Assembly: GCA_030674185.1 (NCBI GenBank)
Contig: JAPXFY010000022.1
Span: forward strand, 36,969,040 to 37,033,039
DNA length: 64,000 nt
Source: Monoplex corrugatus
Taxonomy: Eukaryota > Mollusca > Gastropoda > Littorinimorpha > Ranellidae
Direction of reading: 5' to 3'
The notes under the pieces were generated by a model. The model had not been told where the DNA came from, searched no databases, and saw only the letters and a program-made list of their open reading frames with translations. The translations under genes were made by a program, and so were the position numbers. This document shows, in pieces, positions 34,601 to 46,000 of the stretch; the first letter of the stretch is position 1, and the number at the start of each line of letters is the position of its first letter.

Positions 34601-37600
34601 ATTGTCTGTCTACATGTCTGTCTACATGTCTGTCTACATGTCTGTCTATGTCTGTCTATGTCTGTCTACATGTCTGTCTATTAATGTCTGTCCACATCTC
34701 TGTCTATATGTCTGTCTATATGTCTTTTCCACATGTCTGTCTATTATGTCTACTGTCTGCATGTCTGTCTACATGTCTGTCTACATGTCTGTCCACATGT
34801 CTGTCTAATTCTGTCTACATGTCTGTCATTTAATTGTCTGTCTGTCACTCACATGTCTGTAGTCTATCTTCTATCTGTCTGTCTACATGTCTGTCTAATT
34901 TAGTCTGTCTATATGTCTGTCTACATGTCTGTCTATATTATGTCTAATGTCTGTCTACATGTCTGTCTATATGTCTGTCTGTCTATATGTCTGTCTACTA
35001 GTCTGTCTACTTCTGCATGTCTGTCTACTACATGTCTGTCTATATGTCTGTCTACATGTCTGTCTCTTATGTCTGTCTGTCTACATGTCTGTCTACATGT
35101 CTGTCTACATGTCTGTCTACATGTCTGTCAATATGTCTGTCTGTCTATATGTCTGTCTACATGTCTGTCTACATGTCTGTCCACATCTCTGTCTATATGT
35201 CTGTCTATATGTCTTTCCACATGTCTGTCTATATGTCTGTCTGCATGTCTGTCTACATGTCTGTCTACATGTCTGTCCACATGTCTGTCTATACTCTGTC
35301 TACATGTCTGTCTATATGTCTGTCTGTCACTCCACATGTCTGTCTATACATCTATCTGTCTGTCTACATGTCTGTCTATATGCTGTCTATATGTCTGTCT
35401 ACATGTCTGTATAATATATCTATATGTCTGTCTACATATCTGTCTATATGTCTGTCTGTCTATATGTCTGTCTATATGTCTGTCTGCATGTCTGTCTACA
35501 TGTCTGTCTATATGTCTGTCTACATGTCTGTCTTTATGTCTGTCTGTCTACATGTCTGTCTACATGTCTGTCTACATGTCTGTCTACATGTCTGTCAATA
35601 TGTCTGTCTGTCTATATGTCTGTCTAATGTCTGTCTACATGTCTGTCTATATGTCTGTCTACATGTCTGTCTATATGTCTGTCTATATGTCTATCTGTCT
35701 GTCTATATGTCTGTCTGTCTACATGTCTGTCTACATGTCTGTCTACATGTCTGTCCACATGTCTGTCTATATATCTATGTCTGTCTATATGTCTGTCTAT
35801 ATGTCTGTCTGTCTACATGTCTGTCTACATGTCTGTCTAACATGTCTGTCTATATGTCTGTCTATATGTCCGTCTACATGTCTGCCTACATGTCTGTCTA
35901 CATGTCTGTCTATATGTCTGTCTATATGTCTGTCTACATGTCTGTCTATATGTCTGTCTACATGTCTGTCTATATGTCTGTCTATATATCTACATGTCTG
36001 TCTATATGTCTGTCTACATGTCTGTCTGTCTATATGTCTGTCTACATGTACATGTCTGTCTATATGTCTGTTTATATGTCTGTCTGTCTACATGTCTGTC
36101 TATATGTCTGTCTACATGTCTGTCTATCTACATGTCTGTCTATATGTCTCTCTATATGTCTGTCTGTTTACATGTCTGTCTATATGTCTGTCTGTATGTC
36201 TGTCCATATGTCTGTCTACATGTCTGTCTATATGTCTGTCTGTCTATCTGTCTGTCCACATGTCTGTCTATATGTCCCTCTACATGTCTGTCTATATGTC
36301 TGTCTACATGTCTGTCCACATGTCTGTCTATATGTGTGTCTACATGTCTGTATATGTCTGTCCACATGTCTGTCTGTATGTCTGTCTGTATGTCTGTCTG
36401 TATGTGTGTGTACATGTCTGTCTATATGTCTGTCTACATGTCTGTCTATGTGTCTGTCTATATGTCTGTCTATATGTCTGTCCACATGTCTGTCTATATC
36501 TCTGTCTATATATCTATATGTCTGTCCACATGTCTGTCTATATCTCTGTTTATATATCTATATGTCTGTCCACATGTCTATCTGTATGTCTGTCCACATG
36601 TCTGTCTGTATGTCTGTCTACATGTCTGTCTATATGGCTGTCTACATGTCTGTCTATATATCTATATGTCTGTCTACATGTCTGTCTATATATCTATATG
36701 TCTGTCCACATATCAGTCTATATGTCTGTCTACATGTCTGTCTATATGTCTGTCTATATGTCTGCCTATATGTCTGTCTACATGTCTGTCTGTATGTCTG
36801 TCCACATGTCTGTCTGTATGTCTGTCTACATGTCTGTCTGTATGTCTGTCTACATGTCTGTCCACATATCTGTCTATATGTCTGTCTACATGTCTGTCTA
36901 CATGTCTGTCTGTATGTCTGTCCACATGTCTGTCTATGTGTGTCTGTCCGTCCACATGTCTGTCTATATATCTATCTGTCTGTCTACATGTCTGTATGGC
37001 TGTCTACATGTCTGTCTATGTCTGTCTACATGTCTGTCTATATATCTATCTGTCTGTCTACATGTCTGTCTATAGTTCTGTCCACATGTCTGTCCACATG
37101 TCTGTCTATATGTCTGTCTTATATGTCTGTCCACATGTCTGTCTGTATATCTATATGTCCCTCCACATGTCTGTCTACATGTCTGTCTACATGTCTGTCC
37201 ACATGTCTGTCTATATGTCTGTCTAAATGTCTGTCTATATCTATGTCTGTCCACATGTCTGTCTACATGTCTATATGTTTGTCCACATGTCTATCTATAT
37301 GTCTGTCTACATGTCTGTCTATATATCTACATGTCTGTCTATATATCTACATGTCTGTCCACATGTCTGTCTATATGTCTGTCTATATGTCTGTCCACAT
37401 GTCTGTCTATATGTCTGTCTACATGTCTGTCTATATATCTACATGTCTGTCTATATATCTACATGTCTGTCTATATATCTATATGTCTGTCCACATGTCT
37501 GTCTTTATGTCTGTCTACATGTCTGTCTATATATCTACATGTCTGTCATATTCTACATGTCTGTCTATATATCTATTTTGTCTGTCCACATGTCTGTCTA

Positions 37601-38502
37601 CATGTCTGTCTATATGTCTGTCTGTCTACATGTCTGTCTATCTGTCTGTCTACATGTCTGTATGTATGTTTGTCTACATGTCTGTCTATATGTCTGTCTG
37701 TATGTCTGTCCACATGTCTGTCTGTATATCTATATGTCCCTCCACATGTCTGTCTACATGTCTGTCTATATGTCTGTCTACATGTTTGTCTGTATGTCTG
37801 TCTATATGTCTGTCCACATGTCTGTCCATATGTCTGTCCACATCTCTGTCTATTTGTCTGTCTACATGTCTGTCTATATGTCTGTCTACATGTCTGTCTG
37901 TATGTCTGTCCACATGTCTGTCTGTATATGTGTCTGTCCGTCTACATGTCTGTCTATATATCTATCTGTCTGTCTATATGTCTGTCTGTCAACATGTCTG
38001 TCTCTCTGTATGTCTCTTTGTCTGTCTGTCTGTCGTCTGTCTGTCTGTCTCTTTTTGCCTGTCTCCTGACGACCCATCAATGTTCAGTTCAGGGTGGTGA
38101 TTGATGTCAGTGACGTCAACAACATATACCACATACCCCGTTTTCTTCTTAAACACCACATAGTCCTTCTCGTTGGTGCGGGCAACCCACGTGATGCAGG
38201 TTTTGGAGTGGTACTCGGCGATAGCTTCCTGGATGTAGGTCCGTACTTCGGGTTCTGTCAAATACAACCACTACTAGTAATAGTAGTAGTGATTATAATA
38301 CAAGAAGTGATAATTACAATGATGATGGTGATCATCATCATCATAATCAAAAGGATGAGTTTAACAATAACGATAACAAACGGCTGTATTACTTTGGGCC
38401 TGTGCAGAGTAATCAGAATATTTATGTAAAAATGTGCGCTGAGGCTGTCAACATAGCGTTATGTAAGTATACATGTGGAGTTATATGTAAAACAGTCATA
38501 AC

Positions 38503-38554
<52 letters not shown>

Positions 38555-39232
38555 CAGACAGACAGACAAAGAGAGAGAAATATAAAGACGGACAGACTGA
38601 CATACATAACACGATTGATTTTATGTGTCAGGCCTCTATGCCCATTAACAAACGTACAAGGTCATGGAGTGACTTCGTGCCATGGAAGCCAGACCATGAA
38701 TACTCATCAAAGGAGGTTAGAGAAGTTCAAGTACATCATTAATGGTACAATTATTGATCAGATTTACAGTCAGATATGATGTCGTGGCTGATATGTACTA
38801 CGGACGTCAGGGTGGGTCCAGATGATTTTCGTTTTAGGAGTTACTTTGCAATACTGGTGTAAAAATCTGGCGAAACTTGTACACTTCTCTGCTAGTTTCC
38901 TGGACACATGTAACAATACAAGTGATCAGAGACAGACAGAGTGAGGAGTGGAGTATCACTGACCAACAGAGGGGTCGATGACATAAGGGACAATACGGGT
39001 GGTCCACAAAGCAGTTGGATTTTGAATGGCAGCTCGGTGCTGAAATTGGAAACAATAAAGTTGCTATCTGCGAAGAACATGAATAGTATCTGGAAAGTTC
39101 ATTTTGTGCACAAGATGAATAGATAATGTCAAAACATGTAATTAGTTCTAATTATCTGTCAAACTGGTTTTAGTAGCAAGACAGATGTTCTCCATTTTTT
39201 TATATTTATTTTCTCATGTACACACACTAAAT

Positions 39233-39327
<95 letters not shown>

Positions 39328-39454
39328 ACGTAGGCACGCATGCCACACACACACACACACACACACACAACACACACACACACTACATACACACACAATC
39401 GCTCACACACACATGCATCCACACACACACATGGATCCATACACACACATGCAT

Positions 39455-39530
<76 letters not shown>

Positions 39531-39545
39531 AATACACACACACAT

Positions 39546-39585
<40 letters not shown>

Positions 39586-40017
39586 CACACACACACATAC
39601 ACACAACCACACACACACACACACTTTCATAAGCATCGTTTTGTGTTCAGAGTAGCTTACACTTGTCAATAAGAACACAGATGTCAATCCCCTAAAACAA
39701 AGTCAAATATCAGTCAAGGATTCATAGCTAGTTTATTGTATGATTTTTGCTAAAGAATTTTGTTTTCAATTAACAAACATGTGTGATAGAATTAAGTAGT
39801 CAGTAGATTGGCCAGTGTCAACTTTTCAATAACCATCTTGCTTGACACTCACCCTTGGATTAAATCCTTGTATATCTCCTTCGAATAAATTCAGTCCCAG
39901 ATCTGAAATATATGTATTTTACACAATCTGAATTGGAATCAATGCCATCGAGTGACGAAGAAAACGCACTCCATCCGTATAAAACATGCGCATGCCCATC
40001 ATAAAGACACACACACA

Positions 40018-40076
<59 letters not shown>

Positions 40077-43000
40077 CACAAACACACAAACACACACATA
40101 CACACACACACTCACAGACAGACAGAGAGAGAGAGGGGGGGGAGATAGGGAGAGGGAGAGGGAGGGAGATAGAAAGAGAGGGGAGAGAGAGAGAGATCAA
40201 CAGCAGCAGCAATGCCATTACCATTTATCAGGCTACACCCAGAAGACATGTAAGAAACAAACCACACATCCAAAGTGCTTGCAGAGCTTCAGCAAAGGCA
40301 TTTTCTCTTGGTTCATGAAACAGACTTTCAGAAACAGAAATGTACTTCACATGGATATGATATCAGCCACTGTAGGGAGTGACTTTTTCTGGTTGCAGTG
40401 CATTTCTTCAGAAAAACATCACACACCCCCAAGGAGACATGAATGTTTCTTTCCTCAAAAAAGTACACTCTCTGAAATTATATTTGCTCCCTGCACTGAG
40501 TCGGCACAGAACAATCCACCATACCAAACTCATCCCAACCCATCCACCAGAACAGCCGAGCCAACACAACTAACCCATCCCAACCTGGCCAACAAAACAA
40601 AGCTCATCCCAACCCAGTCACAATACAAACCCTAACCCAAACACAACAAACCCATCCCAACCCAGTCACAATACAAACCCTAACCCAAACACAACAAACC
40701 CATCCCAACCCAGTCACAATACAAACCCTAACCCAAACACAACAAACCATCCCAACCCAGTCACAATACAAACCCTAACCCAAACACAACAAACTCATCC
40801 CAACCCAGTCACAATACAACCCTAACCCAAACACAACAAACTCATCCCAACCCAGTCACAATACACAACCTAACCCAAACACAACAAACCATCCCAACCC
40901 AGTCAATACAAACTCTAACCCAAACACAACAAACCCATCCCAACCCAGTCAATACAAACCTAACCCAAACACAACAAACCCATCCCAACCCAGTCACAAT
41001 ACAAACCCTAACCCAAACACAACAAACCCATCCCAACCCAGTCAATACAAACCCTAACCCAAACACAACAAACCCATCCCAACCCAGTCACAATACAAAC
41101 CCTAACCCAAACACAACAAACCCATCCCAACCCAGTCAATACAAACCCTAACCCAAACACAACAAACCCATCCCAACCCAGTCAATACAAACCCTAACCC
41201 AAACACAACAAACCCATCCCAACCCAGTCAATACAAACCCTAACCCAAACACAACAAACCCATCCCAACCCAGTCAATACAAACCCTAACCCAAACACAA
41301 CAAACCCATCCCAACCCAGTCAATACAAACCCTAACCCAAACACAACAAACCCATCCCAACCCAGTCAATACAAACCCTAACCCAAACACAACAAACCCA
41401 TCCCAACCCAGTCAATACAAACCCTAACCCAAACACAACAAACCCATCCCAACCCAGTCAATACAAACCCTAACCCAAACACAACAAACCCATCCCAACC
41501 CAGTCAATACAAACCCTAACCCAAACACAACAAACCCATCCCAACCCAGTCAATACAAACCCTAACCCAAACACAACAAACCCATCCCAACCCAGTCAAT
41601 ACAAACCCTAACCCAAACACAACAAACCCATCCCAACCCACCCAAACACAAACGATCCATACCAACCCAACAACCCACTAGCAACACTGCCATCGCAACA
41701 TGGGTCCTGTGTGTATGAAAACAATGGACACTGTTCCAGGGGCTGTGGTGGTGGTCTCTTTGCCAATGAATTCCTCACTTGTCTTCGTTCTGTGACTGAG
41801 CGATTAGTATCGTTAGTAGGGGGCTTATTAGGTAGTGTCCTTGACTGGATCAGAACAAGCACTGTTGAACCTCCTCACAGTCACCCAGCAGTGGTGCAAC
41901 ATCTTCTCTCAACACTCGTGGGTTGCCTGGCATTGGCACTGGCGCTTCGACTAGATGAATTAATGGTTAGTGGTCTCTTGAGCTACAAAACTGAGGCAGT
42001 GTCAAAGTTAAGACTAAAATCCCAACTCGACAAATCCAAGTAACTGAACCAAACCATTTTATTCAACATCTACAACCAACACAACCACCAGAACAGCCTG
42101 ACCAACACAATTAACCCAACGACCACAACCATCCTAACCAAGCCAGCTAACACAACCACTACATCCACCCTAACCACCCCAACTGACAAAACCAACACAA
42201 CCACTACAACCACCCTAACCACCCCAACCACCCCAACCAATACAACCAATACAACCAATACAACCAAGACAACCAATACAACCAATACAACCAATACAAC
42301 CAACACAACCAATACAACCAATACAACCAATACAACCAACACAACCAACACAACCAATACAACCAATACAACCAATACAATCAATACAACCAATACAACA
42401 TACAACAATACAACAATACAACCAATACAACCAATACAACCAAACAACCAATACAACCAATACAACCAATACAACCAATACAACCAATACAACCAATACA
42501 ACCAATACAACCAATACAACCAATACAACCAACACAACCAATACAACCAAACAACCAACACAACCAATACAACCAACACAACCAAACACAACCAAACACC
42601 AAACAACCAATACAACCAAACAACCAATACAACCAACACAACCAATACAACCAATACAACCAATACAACCAACACAACCAATACAACCAATACAACCAAT
42701 ACAACCAAACACAAACCCAAAACAATAACAACACAACCATACTAACAAACCAATACAACCAATAACAAACAACCAACACAATAGTAGTAGGCCTCCTTCG
42801 GTCATGACTGACCATGGACAAAGTACATCCGTTCTAATGTCTAGATGGGCTGTCTGCTTGGTCCAAGCAGCGTCGCCTGTGACTGTACAGACCAGTGCGA
42901 GAGAGGCAGTCTCTGTCGCAGCGGTCGCATGTATATGCTGATGCTGGTCTGTTGGCTGTCATCCCTTTTCTGCGAACTCGCTTTTCTGCTGCAGCAGCTG

Positions 43001-46000
43001 ACAGTTTGTCCTCACCAATCCGCAGCTGTTTCTTGAGAGTGGTTCTCCAGCTGTTGCGGTCGTCTGCGAGGTCCTCCCAGGACTCAGTGTTGATCTAAAG
43101 CGCCTTCATGTCACGCTTGCAAACGTCTTTGTATCTCAGCTGTGGGCGGCCAATGTTTCTCTGCCCTGTGGCAAGCTCACCATAAAGGATGTCTTTTGGG
43201 ATGCGACCATCTTCCATGCGGCGAACGTGGCCCAACCAGCGCAGCCGACGCTGTCTCAGCATGGTATGCATGGTTGGGAGGCCAGCGCAGGTTAGGACTT
43301 CGGTGTTGGTCACCTTGTCTTGCCAGGAAATGCCAAGTATGCGCCGTAGGCTTCTCAGGTGGAAGGTATTGAGCCTTTTCTCCTGATGAGCATGCGTGGT
43401 CCACGCCTCGCTGCCATACAGCAAGGTGCTGAGGACACAGGCGTTGTATACAGCCATCTTTGTCTTTGTGGTCAGCTTGGGATTTGTCCACACCCTTTGT
43501 GTGAGGCAGGCTAGTGTTGTGGCTGCCTTCCCGATCCTCTTGTCGACCTCTGTATCAAGGGAGAGGTTATCGGTGATGGTGGACCCAAGATATGTGAATT
43601 GATGGATGGCTTCAAGCTCGTAGTCATCAATGGTGATGGCTGGTGGAGATGGCGTGTCTTGGCCCAGGACGTTTGTCTTCTTAAGACTGATGGCCAGACC
43701 AAAATCTTTGCAGGCCTGGGAGAAGCGGTCCATTAGTGACTGCAAGTCCCGCTGAGTATGGGTCACAACTGCGGCATCGTCGGCAAATAGCATGTCTCTG
43801 ATGAGGGCTTCACGGACCTTTGTCCTTGCTCTGAGGCGGGCGAGGTTGAAGAGCCTGCCATCTGATCTGGTCCGCAGGTGGATCCCTTCTTGCGCTGTGC
43901 TGAACGCATGCCTCAGGAGGAGAGCGAAGAAGATTCCAAAGAGGGTTGGGGCCAGGACGCAGCCTTGTTTCACACCGCTGCATACGTCGAAGGGCTTGGA
44001 GAGGTTTCCGTTGAACTGCACCATCCCTTTCATGTTTGAGTGGAAGGACTCAATTAAGCTGTGCAGTTTCGGGGGACAGCCGATTTTTCGGAGAGCCCTG
44101 AAAAGGCCATCTCTGCTGACTAGGTCAAAGGCCTTGGTGAGGTCAATGAATGCCACATACAGGGGCATCCGCTGCTCTCTGCACTTCTCCTGGATTTGGC
44201 GAAGGGAGAAAACCATGTCTACCGTGGATCTCTCTGCTCGAAAACCACACTGTGATTCCGGGTAGACGCGTTCAGCCAGTTTCTGCAGGCGGATTAGGAG
44301 GACCCGAGCATAGACTTTGCCAACAATGCTGAGGAGCGAGATAGCTGTAGTTGTTGCAGTCGCTCCTTTCGCCCTTGTTTTTGTACAGGGTGACGATCTT
44401 GACTTCCCTCATGTCCTGTGGTACAGCTCCCTCATTCCAACACTGACAGAGAACTGCGTGCAAAGGGTGCAGAAGAGAAGTCTTGCAGTGCTTGATGAGG
44501 TCTGGGGGAATTCCGTCGTTGCCAGGTGCCTTCCCTGATGCCAGGCTATCAATGGCCTTGCTGAGTTCGTCCGCAGTTGGCTCTGCGTCAAGTTCTTCCA
44601 TTACCGGCATGCACTTGATGGCATCGAGGGCTAAGGGGGACACCATGTTCTGTGTGGAGTAGAGGTCGGAGTAGTGTTCCGCCCATCTTTCCATCTGTTG
44701 GCTAGGATTGCTGATTACTTCCCCAGTGGAGGATTTGAGGGGGGCGATCTTGCTCTGTTTTGGTCCCAGTGCCTTCTTGATGCCATCATACATTCCTCGC
44801 ATGTTGCCTCTTTCAGCAGCACTCTGTATCTCTTCGCTGAGCTCTGTCCAGTACTCGTTTGCGCAGCGCCTGGCGTTAAACTGAACCTTACTTCTGGCAG
44901 CCCTGAGGATTTGCAGGTTCTTCTCACTGGGTGACCGCTTATACTTGGTGAGTGCGGCACGCTTGGCCTCAACAGTGGGAGTCATCTCTGATGATTTGGC
45001 CTCAAACCAGTCGTGGGATTTCACAGTTTTCTTTCCAAAGGTAGCCATAGCAATGCGGTGCATGGTGTCTCATAGCGTTTCCCATCTCTCAGTGGCAGAG
45101 TCTCTGGGCTGCAATGCATCGTATTCTCTCTGAAAGGCCTCTGCGAACTGTTCTACAAGATCTGGCCGAGACATCTTGCTGACGTCAATGCGAGGGTTCT
45201 CTTGTTTCTTTGAGCAGTGGAACTTCTTTGGTTGTAGCCTGATCTTGCAACATACCAGAGAGTGGTCTGTGTCGCAGTCTGCGCTGTGATAAGAGCGAGT
45301 GTGGAGAACGTTTTTGATAGCGGCACGTCTTACTAGGATCAAATCCAGTTGGTGCCAATGTTTTGAGCGGGGATGCCTCCAGGAGACTTTGTGCTGAGGC
45401 TTCGTCTTGAAGAAGGAGTTGGCGATGCACAGTTCATGGCAGGCGCAAAACTCAAGCAGTCGCTGTCCATTCTCATTCATTTTCCCCACTCCAAAGGAAC
45501 CGAGGCAGAAGGGCCATGAGTCATTGTCTGCACCCACTCTGGCGTTGAAGTCGCCCAAGAGAACAAGTTGTTCTGTCCTGGGGATGTTCCTTATGGTTGA
45601 TGCAAGATTTTCGTAGAACTCATCCTTGGTGTCTGGAGAGGCGGACAGAGTTGGGGCATAAACGCTGATGAGAGTGACATAGCCTTCGGTGGTGTTGAGG
45701 CGGAGAGTCAAGAGTCGTTCTGAACCGCCGCTGCCTGGTTCAATCATGTTCAGCAGGCTATTCCTTACTGCAAAGCCTACTCCGTGCTCTCTTGGGGCAT
45801 CAGAACTCTTTCCTTGCCAGAAGAAGGTGTAGTCCCTTTCCTTTAGTGTTCCTGAGTCAGCCAGCCGTGTTTCCTGCAGAGTGGCAATGTCCACATTGAG
45901 CCTCTTTAGTTCGCTGTTTATGACGGCGGTTTTTCTGGCGTCGCTGATGTCTTGCAGATCTTGGGAGAGCCCAGGCATCATTGTTCGGACATTCCAACAG

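Noticed and set aside
32768..38104. Open frames of 501, 720 and 1027 codons made of MSVY, HVCL and TCLS repeats
   Set aside because: They are translations of the 12-bp satellite, occur in all + frames at once, and have no domain, promoter or codon bias.
40600..41636. An interstitial telomere block
   Set aside because: Each unit holds only one partial CCCTAACCC; there is no tandem CCCTAA run.
42070..42821. Hydrophobic frames ([20 protein letters not shown]) on the minus strand
   Set aside because: They are translations of the ACAACCAAT array.
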